Positions 1 through 5,292 of a DNA stretch of 5,292 nucleotides are shown here, in pieces. Source of the DNA: Candidatus Omnitrophota bacterium (GTDB lineage: Bacteria > Omnitrophota > Koll11 > Zapsychrales > Zapsychraceae); assembly GCA_023140095.1 (NCBI GenBank), contig JAGLMJ010000079.1:1-5292 (forward strand), written 5' to 3'. Numbering within the stretch: position 1 is the stretch's first letter; every line of letters starts with the position of its first letter. The position numbers and the translations under genes are program-made. The notes beneath the pieces are model-generated. The model was not told the origin of the DNA and made no database searches. It saw nothing but the letters and a program-made list of their open reading frames with translations.

Positions 1-404
1 CCGATGATATCTTCGAGGTCTTAGACCTTCAAGATGACCTGCAATCCCGTTATACGGGCGGCACAGTCCTTCATGGATTTGTCGGCGAGAAGATCGATAA
101 TATTGAAGGGCTGAAATCCATGATCCGCATGATCTGCACCCGCTACAAGCTGCCTTATTTTACCATCACGCCGACGTTTAGCGTCTGCCCAAGTTGCGGA
201 TATATTGCCGGAGAGCACCACACGTGTTCGAAATGTGAAAGCGCTTGTGAGGTCTATTCCCGGGTTGTCGGGTATCTGAGGCCCATCCAGCAGTGGAACA
301 ATGGTAAAAAAGCGGAGTTTGACATCCGTAAGACTTACAAGGTTCAACAAGAAACTTGCGCGTGTTCCACAAACAAAGAGAAAGAGGTTGTTTGCCAGGC
401 TTAG
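1..404 (+). CDS. nrdD: Anaerobic (class III) ribonucleoside-triphosphate reductase, C-terminal part (5' truncated)
   Basis: The reading frame enters from the left edge (first complete codon at base 3) and leaves 133 residues. NrdD reduces ribonucleoside triphosphates to deoxyribonucleotides in the cytoplasm using an oxygen-sensitive glycyl radical. The fragment carries family hallmarks in order: YTGGTVLHGFVGEK near bases 48-92, then LPYFTITPTFSVCP, then a zinc site of two Cys pairs (codons at 186, 195, 225 and 234), then the glycyl-radical loop RVVGYLRP with the radical Gly at 270-272, and the QQWNNGK segment. Beyond the usual end there is a polar tail with Cys codons at 357, 363 and 393. Such Cys might relay electrons from a redoxin, but that is inference. 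The activase gene nrdG follows downstream. Apart from the truncation at the window edge the frame is intact. Identity is secure from the C-terminal motifs alone; the reductant subtype cannot be judged without the N-terminal domain. Confidence 0.96.
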   Translation, partial: DDIFEVLDLQDDLQSRYTGGTVLHGFVGEKIDNIEGLKSMIRMICTRYKLPYFTITPTFSVCPSCGYIAGEHHTCSKCESACEVYSRVVGYLRPIQQWNNGKKAEFDIRKTYKVQQETCACSTNKEKEVVCQA

Positions 405-410
405 GGCAAA
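391..410 (+). other. Small hairpin spanning the nrdD stop codon
   Basis: TTTGCC (391-396) and GGCAAA (405-410) are perfect 6-base inverted repeats, and the TAG stop (402-404) lies in the 8-base loop. No T-run follows, so it is not a standard intrinsic terminator. It could stabilise or mark the end of the nrdD message, or be chance. The pairing is seen directly; any role is inferred. Confidence 0.3.
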
Positions 411-446
411 GTCTATCACTGAATTTTAAATGATAAAACAGGAAGG

Positions 447-528
447 TTTCGTACTTCGTATATCGTACATCGCATTTTATATAAGAAATTCATTATGATG
501 CAAAATATACGATGTACGAAATACGGTA
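447..528. repeat. Heptameric (NNTCGTA) palindromic repeat element between nrdD and nrdG
   Basis: The left arm is a run of 7-base units: TTTCGTA (447-453), CTTCGTA (454-460), TATCGTA (461-467) and CATCGCA (468-474). The right arm holds the inverted form: TACGATG (508-514), TACGAAA (515-521) and TACGGTA (522-528). Bases 457-472 pair with 510-525 with one mismatch in 16, leaving a 37-base loop. The right arm ends at the MKIGG start of nrdG and lies inside the longer reading frame that begins at 495, where it encodes IRCTKYG. The period and symmetry suggest a dispersed REP- or MITE-like palindromic element rather than a gene-specific regulatory site. That interpretation depends on finding further copies, which this window cannot show. 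Confidence 0.7.
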
Positions 529-1211
529 TGAAGATCGGTGGATTATTAAAATTCTCTCTTATTGATTACCCCGGGAAAATGGCGGCGGTTATTTTCACCC
601 AAGGATGCAATTTCCGCTGTCCGTATTGCCACAATTCCGAACTGGTCAATCCGGAGAGTTTTCGTGACCCTATTGCGGAGAATGAAGTCCTGGATTTTCT
701 CGAAAAACGTATCGGCCAGATCGAAGGTTTAGTCGTTACAGGAGGGGAACCGACTTTACAAAAAGATCTGATCGACTTCCTCAAAAAGGTCAAACACATA
801 GGCTATCCGGTTAAATTAGATACTAACGGAAGCCATCCGGATGTATTAAGAGATATCCTGCGGCTTAATTTGGTCGATTACATCGCCATGGACATTAAAG
901 CGCCTTTGGAAAAATACTCTCAGCTGACCTCTCTGGTGGATTGCGCCCAACGCGTTCAAGAAAGTATTGGTATTATCCTGGGCTCGCAAGTGGCCCATGA
1001 ATTCCGCACCACCCTTGCCGCGCCGGTTGTCCCGGCCGAAGACCTTCCTAAGATGGTTTCCCTCATTGAAGGCACAAAGAAGTATCGGTTGCAAAGATTT
1101 ATCCCCCGTGATAACATTCTGGATAAAGAATTATTTGAAGGATCCCCGGAGAACTTCTCGGAAGAGGACGTTGCCAAATTTCAGAGCATATGGGGAATAG
1201 GCGGCAACTAA
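528..1211 (+). CDS. nrdG: Anaerobic ribonucleoside-triphosphate reductase activating protein (radical SAM, NrdG2-like)
   Basis: This is a radical-SAM activase that uses a [4Fe-4S] cluster and S-adenosylmethionine to generate the glycyl radical on NrdD, encoded just upstream. The 227-residue product starts MKIGG, followed by the family-typical FSLIDYPGK, then the cluster motif CNFRCPYC with Cys at residues 27, 31 and 34 (codon of the first at 606). The SAM-binding GGEP lies at residues 72-75 and LDTNG follows further on. The C-terminal RFIPRDNILDKE resembles the longer NrdG2-type activases rather than the shorter E. coli NrdG. I place the start at 528 because this family commonly begins MKIGG. 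In-frame ATGs at 495 and 498 would add 10-11 residues, mostly encoded by the palindromic repeat. No candidate start has a strong Shine-Dalgarno, so the start is uncertain although the function is not. It is probably co-transcribed with nrdD. Confidence 0.93.
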   Translation: MKIGGLLKFSLIDYPGKMAAVIFTQGCNFRCPYCHNSELVNPESFRDPIAENEVLDFLEKRIGQIEGLVVTGGEPTLQKDLIDFLKKVKHIGYPVKLDTNGSHPDVLRDILRLNLVDYIAMDIKAPLEKYSQLTSLVDCAQRVQESIGIILGSQVAHEFRTTLAAPVVPAEDLPKMVSLIEGTKKYRLQRFIPRDNILDKELFEGSPENFSEEDVAKFQSIWGIGGN

Positions 1212-1302
1212 GGGTCTCACACTAAATAGTTTTCCAAGAACCGCTTATGATTCCCCCTTGCCGCTCAACCTATGCCGGGATTACTTTCTGGAAGTATTTT
1301 TG

Positions 1303-1321
1303 GGCGGAAAAGCGCCTTTTT
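1303..1321 (+). terminator. Weak terminator-like hairpin after nrdG
   Basis: GGCG (1303-1306) pairs with CGCC (1313-1316) around a six-base GAAAAG loop, and five T follow at once (1317-1321). The stem is only four G:C pairs, short for an efficient intrinsic terminator, but its position 92 bases after the nrdG stop and ahead of a new promoter candidate is sensible. Confidence 0.35.
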
Positions 1322-1350
1322 GAAGGATTTCTGGAGGGGGTATTTGCCTT

Positions 1351-1379
1351 TTGCCCCTTTCAGGTGATAGTGATAGAAT
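1351..1379 (+). promoter_or_regulatory. Candidate sigma70-type promoter for the GGDEF gene pair
   Basis: TTGCCC (1351-1356) and TAGAAT (1374-1379) are separated by 17 bases. They match the housekeeping consensus at 4 of 6 and 5 of 6 positions. The expected transcription start is near 1386, giving a leader of about 70 bases before the ATG at 1458. Most of the upstream gap (1212-1350) holds nothing else recognisable apart from the weak hairpin. This is a pattern match and has not been tested. Confidence 0.45.
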
Positions 1380-1390
1380 AAAGATATCAG

Positions 1391-1414
1391 AAACCTCTTA
1401 ATATTAAGCGGTTT
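1391..1414. promoter_or_regulatory. 24-base near-perfect palindrome, possible operator
   Basis: AAACC-T-CTTAATATTAAG-C-GGTTT is symmetric about the middle of CTTAAT/ATTAAG, with a single mismatched pair (T1396/C1409), so 11 of 12 positions per half-site match. It starts about 12 bases after the -10 candidate and overlaps the early transcribed region, where a dimeric repressor could block the promoter. With no spacer between the halves, a duplex-DNA binding site is more natural than an RNA hairpin. No regulator gene lies in the window to assign to it. A related ATATTAAAG recurs at 1421-1429. Confidence 0.45.
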
Positions 1415-1457
1415 ATTATGATATTAAAGATCAAGGTTACTTAAGGCTAAAGTTAGA

Positions 1458-3572
1458 ATGGAACGTCGTCAGAAAAAGAAAATAAACGATTATAAACGAA
1501 TAACCTTGCGTTATTTTGTTACGCTCTTCCTGCCTGTATGGCTCCTCGGATGCTTTATTCTCTGGCTCTTTTTTTATTCCGAGTCCCAAAAGAGCCGTAA
1601 ATCCTTAGAGGTAAGCATTGCACATACGCTCGACCTTCAAAAGGAAAGTATTATTCTTGATTTTGTTTCTATTGTTTCCGACTTGAATTTTTTATCCAGA
1701 ACGGTCGAATTATCCGGTTTCTGCGAGCGATTTGACCCTTTGATAAAAGAAAAATTAGACAGAGGAATGGTTGTTTTTCTGAAAGCAAAAGGGTTTTATG
1801 ACCGGATTGCGATCATAAATGCTTCAGGAAAAGAAATTATGAGTACGGATTACAGAGAAGGAACGGCCTACATTACGCCTGATGACCATCTTCGAGATAG
1901 GTCAAAGGAATATTATTTTCAGGAAATTTCCCGCATGGCTCCTGATGAATTGTATATCTCACCGTTTGATCTGAAGACCGAGCATGGAGAGATCCAAGAA
2001 CCCTATGAGCCTATGATCCGATTGGGGACCCCGCTGGTTGACCGCGATGGAGAAAAAAAAGGTATTATTGTTATAAATTATCTCGGTAAGAAAGTGATCA
2101 ATCGCCTTAAGAAGATCGCTTCTGATCAAATAGGGGATTTTATGTTCTTAAATCGGAACAGCTATTGGATGAAGGGGCGAACTTCCGAGGAGGAATGGGG
2201 TTTCATGTTTGAAGGCCGGCAAGATCGGACCTTTCGTTACTTGTATCCCGAAGAATGGAAAAAGATCGCGCAGAGGGCGGCCGGGAAGATGGTTACCGCG
2301 AACGGTCTCTTTTCGTACGCGACTGTTTTTCCTTTTAGAGAGATGCGGCTTCGTACCGATCCGGGCAATAGACGGTTTTTGTTTTCTGACCGGGTTACAG
2401 AGAAATCCTATTATTGGAAGTTAGCGATACATGTTCCACCGGCCGTCTTGGAGGAATCTTCCCACCGGATGTTCAATCAATTTCGTTTTATCTTCTTTAT
2501 GATGACCTGTTCTTTGCTGGCCAGCTATATTTTCCTTATATGCGCGCAGTATTACCGCCGGTGCAATACGAGTTTGAATCTTGAGAAGTCTAAAATGGAC
2601 CAGATCTTTAGCTATGGAGAGAAGATCAGGATGATCACTAACTTAAATACGTTGATCGATTTTATCATCAAGCAGGCGTCTTTGATCTTGGAATCAGAAA
2701 GGTGCTCCTTGATGCTTCTCGATGAAGAGACGGGCGAGCTGTGCATCAGGGGGGCCATTGGTCTGCGTTATGATATCATCAAGCAAAGTAAGGTTACTCT
2801 GGGGGAAGGCATTGCCGGATTAGTGGCCGAAGAGGGCAAGCCTTTGTTGGTTGAGGTTATCGACGAGGATAAGCGCATTGCCAAGAAAAACGCCCCTTAC
2901 TATCGAAGCAAGTCATTTTTAAGCGTGCCGGTCAAGTTGGACCATAAACTCATCGGCGTCGTTAATGTTACGGATAAAAAAGACAAAAAGAACCCGGTCT
3001 ACACCGAGCTCGACCTGAAGATCTTATTGGCGATTGTCCGGCAGGCGGCGGTTGCCATCGAGAACGCGCAACTATCCAAAGAATTGAAATACCTGACCAT
3101 AACAGACCCGCTTACGCATCTTTACAATTACCGTCATTTAATGGAGTGCCTGGCCTATGAGATCAAGAGGTTTAAACGCTTCCGCCGGCCTTTGTGTTTG
3201 CTTATCATCGATGTCGATGATTTTAAGGAGTACAACGATACCTACAGCCAGGCCGAAGGGAATATTTTGCTTAAAAAGGTCGGGGACATATTGACGGAAA
3301 ACCTGCGCGAAGTGGATATTATCTGCCGTTATGCGGGTGATGAGTTTGTCGTGATCCTGCCGGACACGGATGTCGACAAGGTTAAAACAATTGCCGAGAA
3401 AGTCCGGAAAACGGTCGAGACGACGGAATTCAAAAAACTAATGACCGTCAGCATGGGGATCGCAAAAAGTTCTAAGGATATGAACCGGCACGATCTGATC
3501 TTAAAAGCGGATGCGGCCCTGCACAAGGCCAAAAAAGATGGAAAAAATAGAGTGTTCTGTCAGGATAAATAG
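1458..3572 (+). CDS. Membrane diguanylate cyclase, dCache-GAF-GGDEF
   Basis: This 704-residue inner-membrane sensor enzyme is predicted to make a cyclic dinucleotide (c-di-GMP by family) from GTP. A basic N-terminus leads into a membrane helix at about 19-40. A periplasmic double-Cache domain follows (about 41-342), with motifs such as YISPFDLKTEHGEI at 166-179 and a second lobe containing EEWGFMFEG. A second membrane helix lies at about 343-363, then a GAF domain (about 388-535) and a GGDEF domain (about 549-702). Catalytic features are present: metal Asp585, base-contacting Asn593 and AGDEF at 626-630. The RxxD inhibitory site (Arg617, Asp620) sits the standard five residues before AGDEF. 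Oddities: Ser597-Gln598 replace the usual Gly-His, and Asn602 replaces the guanine-contacting Asp. The Cache ligand is unknown; small organic acids or amino acids are typical of the fold. AAGG lies 11 bases before the ATG, a weakish ribosome site. The next gene, 18 bases on, is a soluble paralogue, so a two-gene operon is likely. Confidence 0.93.
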   Translation: MERRQKKKINDYKRITLRYFVTLFLPVWLLGCFILWLFFYSESQKSRKSLEVSIAHTLDLQKESIILDFVSIVSDLNFLSRTVELSGFCERFDPLIKEKLDRGMVVFLKAKGFYDRIAIINASGKEIMSTDYREGTAYITPDDHLRDRSKEYYFQEISRMAPDELYISPFDLKTEHGEIQEPYEPMIRLGTPLVDRDGEKKGIIVINYLGKKVINRLKKIASDQIGDFMFLNRNSYWMKGRTSEEEWGFMFEGRQDRTFRYLYPEEWKKIAQRAAGKMVTANGLFSYATVFPFREMRLRTDPGNRRFLFSDRVTEKSYYWKLAIHVPPAVLEESSHRMFNQFRFIFFMMTCSLLASYIFLICAQYYRRCNTSLNLEKSKMDQIFSYGEKIRMITNLNTLIDFIIKQASLILESERCSLMLLDEETGELCIRGAIGLRYDIIKQSKVTLGEGIAGLVAEEGKPLLVEVIDEDKRIAKKNAPYYRSKSFLSVPVKLDHKLIGVVNVTDKKDKKNPVYTELDLKILLAIVRQAAVAIENAQLSKELKYLTITDPLTHLYNYRHLMECLAYEIKRFKRFRRPLCLLIIDVDDFKEYNDTYSQAEGNILLKKVGDILTENLREVDIICRYAGDEFVVILPDTDVDKVKTIAEKVRKTVETTEFKKLMTVSMGIAKSSKDMNRHDLILKADAALHKAKKDGKNRVFCQDK

Positions 3573-3579
3573 AAATAAT

Positions 3580-3587
3580 GGAGAGGG
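3580..3587 (+). promoter_or_regulatory. Ribosome binding site of the second GGDEF gene
   Basis: A purine-rich GGAGAGGG lies in the 18-base gap after the upstream stop (3570-3572), with GGAG seven bases before the ATG at 3591. It is the best Shine-Dalgarno in the window. It fixes this start and shows that the host uses Shine-Dalgarno initiation, which makes the poor sites of nrdG and metH noteworthy. Confidence 0.7.
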
Positions 3588-3590
3588 TAT

Positions 3591-5069
3591 ATGATCGAAT
3601 TTGAAGAGACCGGAAATTTTAAAAAGCCGACGTATATCGCAAGGGAGAAAGAACTTAATCTGGCGCACCCTGAGTCCCAGCATATGTTCCGCCGTCTTGT
3701 GGAAAGAGGGCATATCAGTATTTTTATAGCCGACATTAAGGGATATTTGTTCTATGTCAATCATGCCTTTGTTGGCATGCTAGGTTTTGAAACGAAGGAT
3801 GATATTCTGGGAACTAATTTGGCGGATATGATATTTCAGGATTCTGGGAAACGGGCAGAGTTCCTGAGAAAGATAAATAAAACAGGATTTGTCCGGGATT
3901 ACAGGGTTGAAATGATCCGCAGTGATCATGTTTCGGTCATTTTGTCGGTTACGAGCAATCTTGTCGAGAACGATAAAGGGGTCGTGATCGGCATTGAAGG
4001 GATTGTGCATAATGTGACACGGAGGAATCAGTTGGAAGAAGACTTGATGACGGAGAAGAAAAAGCTGGAACAGCTTTTAGAATTTGATGAGGCCGTTAGC
4101 CCTATTAAAGATTTTGACGAACTGGCTGAGTGTGTTGTTGAGCGCACAGCAAAGATCCTGGAAGTCATGAAATGTTCGCTGATGGTCCTTGGTGATGAAA
4201 CGGGCACATTGTCGATTGCGGTCGCGCGGGGATTAAGCGATGAAGTTGTCAAGGAGGCGAAGGTTAAACTCGGGGAGATGATTGCCGGGGTTGTTGCCAA
4301 GGATGGCCAGCCCTTGCTGGTCAGGAATATTGAATACGACCGGAAATTTCAAAGGGCGAACAGGCCGACGTACCTCGGCAGATCGTTCATGATCGCTCCG
4401 ATCACATTAGGCGAGAAGGTCGTCGGGGTGATCAATGTTTCCGATAAGATATTAAAGAAGGGGATGAACAGCAACGTGCCGCCGAACTATGAACAGGCCT
4501 TCGGGGATGTCGATTTGAAGATTCTTTGTTCTATTTCCCGTGAAGTTTCAACGGCCTTTGAAAATATTCAACTTTACGAACAGTTAAACTCTCTTGCGGT
4601 TACCGACCCTCTGACCCATATTTATAATTACCGCCAGTTCTCCAAAAGCCTGGATTATGAGATCAAGCGATGCCAGCGCAAAAATATTCCTCTTTGTGTT
4701 ATTATGATTGATATCGATGATTTTAAATCGTATAATGACGCGTTCGGGCACCCCGAAGGGAATTCTCTGCTTAAGAATCTCGGCCGGATCTTCCGGGATC
4801 AACTTAGAGAAGTGGATATCGTCTGCCGTTATGCCGGAGATGAATTTGCGGTCATCTTACCCGACACGGATATTGAAGGAGCAGAAAGGGCAGCACAAAA
4901 AGTTCAGAATGCTGTCGGGCGATTTTCTTTTAGAAAAAAAGTGACCCTGAGTATCGGTGCCGCCGGTTATGTTGACGGCATTACGCAATACCGGTTAATT
5001 CAAAACGCGGATAAGGCCTTGTATCAGGCCAAACGGGATGGAAAGAACCGTATTTGCGTTTCACAATAA
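3591..5069 (+). CDS. Soluble diguanylate cyclase, PAS-GAF-GGDEF
   Basis: This 492-residue protein has no signal peptide or membrane helix, so it is probably cytoplasmic. A PAS domain lies at about 33-146 (GYLFYVNHAFVGMLGF near its start, ending HNVTRRNQLEEDL). A charged helical linker (about 144-168) leads to a GAF domain (about 166-324) and a GGDEF domain (about 338-490). The active site looks complete: metal Asp374, Asn382, Gly386-His387 and AGDEF at 415-419, with the RxxD inhibitory site at Arg406/Asp409. Asn391 sits where PleD has its guanine-contacting Asp344. It should condense GTP to c-di-GMP under control of an intracellular PAS/GAF signal; no heme- or flavin-specific residue can be assigned by eye. 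Its GAF-GGDEF half is clearly paralogous to the upstream gene: 62 of 106 residues are identical by hand count over the GGDEF core. The short gap and strong ribosome site indicate translation from one bicistronic message. No phosphodiesterase or c-di-GMP effector is encoded nearby. Confidence 0.93.
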   Translation: MIEFEETGNFKKPTYIAREKELNLAHPESQHMFRRLVERGHISIFIADIKGYLFYVNHAFVGMLGFETKDDILGTNLADMIFQDSGKRAEFLRKINKTGFVRDYRVEMIRSDHVSVILSVTSNLVENDKGVVIGIEGIVHNVTRRNQLEEDLMTEKKKLEQLLEFDEAVSPIKDFDELAECVVERTAKILEVMKCSLMVLGDETGTLSIAVARGLSDEVVKEAKVKLGEMIAGVVAKDGQPLLVRNIEYDRKFQRANRPTYLGRSFMIAPITLGEKVVGVINVSDKILKKGMNSNVPPNYEQAFGDVDLKILCSISREVSTAFENIQLYEQLNSLAVTDPLTHIYNYRQFSKSLDYEIKRCQRKNIPLCVIMIDIDDFKSYNDAFGHPEGNSLLKNLGRIFRDQLREVDIVCRYAGDEFAVILPDTDIEGAERAAQKVQNAVGRFSFRKKVTLSIGAAGYVDGITQYRLIQNADKALYQAKRDGKNRICVSQ

Positions 5070-5098
5070 AGATAAAAACTTTTTTAAAAAATATTCCG

Positions 5099-5130
5099 GA
5101 TCTCAGCAAGATGCATGGCTGAGATCTTTT
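5099..5130 (+). terminator. Rho-independent terminator after the GGDEF pair
   Basis: GATCTCAGC (5099-5107) and GCTGAGATC (5118-5126) form a perfect 9-base-pair stem with a 10-base loop, followed by TTTT (5127-5130). It starts 30 bases after the stop at 5067-5069 and ends 13 bases before the metH ATG. It should close the GGDEF operon; lying so close to metH, it could also act as an attenuator of read-through into metH. The loop contains the palindrome ATGCAT. Confidence 0.75.
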
Positions 5131-5143
5131 CAAAAAAATCGTT

Positions 5144-5292
5144 ATGACATTACCATTTCCCAATCATCCTCTTCATAGCCTGCTAGGGCAACGGATCATA
5201 ATCCTCGACGGCGCGTTGGGGACCATGATCCAGCGCTATAAACTCGACGAGGCGGCTTACCGCGGCAGCCAATTTCAGGACCACAACGTCGA
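5144..5292 (+). CDS. metH: Cobalamin-dependent methionine synthase, N-terminal start (3' truncated)
   Basis: The first 49 residues of a frame that runs off the right edge match the start of the MetH homocysteine S-methyltransferase domain: a short leader, then [18 protein letters not shown] (residues 17-34) and the [12 protein letters not shown] segment (36-47). MetH moves a methyl group from methyltetrahydrofolate through cobalamin to homocysteine, making methionine in the cytoplasm. Only the beginning is visible, so the folate-, cobalamin- and activation-domain content cannot be checked, and a shorter homocysteine methyltransferase with the same N-terminus is possible. The ATG at 5144 is the only start giving the usual short lead into the LDGA motif. 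It has no clear Shine-Dalgarno, only an A-rich stretch (5132-5138), and I see no convincing promoter or cobalamin/SAM riboswitch between the terminator and the start. Confidence 0.88.
   Translation, partial: MTLPFPNHPLHSLLGQRIIILDGALGTMIQRYKLDEAAYRGSQFQDHNV

Noticed and set aside
21..419. 132-codon open frame on the minus strand opposite nrdD
   Set aside because: It lies almost entirely opposite the conserved nrdD coding region, resembles no family I recognise, and is explained as a codon-bias shadow.
447..528. CRISPR-like array
   Set aside because: The repeat units are only 7 bases, contiguous without unique spacers, and inverted across the centre, so this is a palindromic repeat element and not CRISPR.
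1335..1358. AGGGG/CCCCT hairpin with a 14-base loop as a second terminator
   Set aside because: The stem is short, the loop is long, only two or three T follow, and it overlaps the -35 candidate, so chance is more likely.
1212..1457. Possible c-di-GMP (GEMM) or other riboswitch in the leader of the GGDEF pair
   Set aside because: I could not find the conserved GEMM-I core or other known aptamer signatures; the only structures seen are a short GGCG hairpin, an AGGGG/CCCCT pairing at 1335-1358 and the 24-base palindrome. A covariance-model search would be decisive.
3333..3347. Degenerate GGDEF (AGDEF) as an inactive enzyme
   Set aside because: Ala in the first position is a known active variant and the metal and catalytic acidic residues are intact in both proteins, so AGDEF alone does not indicate loss of activity.
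3501..3764. Minus-strand open frame across the junction of the two GGDEF genes
   Set aside because: It overlaps conserved coding sequence on both sides and the ribosome site of the second gene, with no recognisable protein features.
4708..4944. 78-codon overlapping plus-strand frame inside the second GGDEF domain
   Set aside because: It is out of frame within the most conserved part of the GGDEF domain and has no independent support.

Overview
The window looks like part of the chromosome of an uncultured, probably diderm, anaerobic or facultative bacterium of moderate GC content. Support for this comes from a class III (oxygen-sensitive) ribonucleotide reductase with its radical-SAM activase, c-di-GMP-type signalling proteins with a periplasmic Cache sensor, and a cobalamin-type methionine synthase. 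The phylum cannot be fixed from the sequence. The heptameric NNTCGTA palindromic repeat near 450-528 resembles repeats I associate from memory with Omnitrophota and similar candidate-phylum genomes, which is only a weak hint.

Layout, all on the + strand: (1) the 3' end of nrdD (1-404), with its zinc site, glycyl-radical site and an unusual Cys-containing tail; (2) a 123-base gap holding a stop-codon hairpin and a heptamer palindrome that runs up to or into the start of nrdG (about 528-1211); (3) a 246-base gap (1212-1457) with a weak terminator-like hairpin, a plausible sigma70-type promoter and a 24-base near-perfect palindrome; (4) two adjacent paralogous GGDEF proteins: a membrane dCache-GAF-GGDEF protein (1458-3572) and, 18 bases on, a soluble PAS-GAF-GGDEF protein (3591-5069); (5) a clear intrinsic terminator (5099-5130); (6) the 5' end of metH (from 5144), cut by the window edge.

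nrdD and nrdG form a functional unit: NrdG installs the glycyl radical on NrdD so that dNTPs can be made without oxygen. The two GGDEF genes probably form a bicistronic operon. Their GAF-GGDEF halves are clearly homologous and their input domains differ, one reading the periplasm and the other the cytoplasm. Both keep the catalytic AGDEF motif and the RxxD inhibitory site. Both have Asn where canonical diguanylate cyclases such as PleD have the guanine-contacting Asp, and the upstream copy has also lost the conserved Gly-His pair. I see no wholly new system. The most distinctive points are the paired sensors, their active-site deviations, the operator-like palindrome upstream of them, and the repeat element overlapping the nrdG start.
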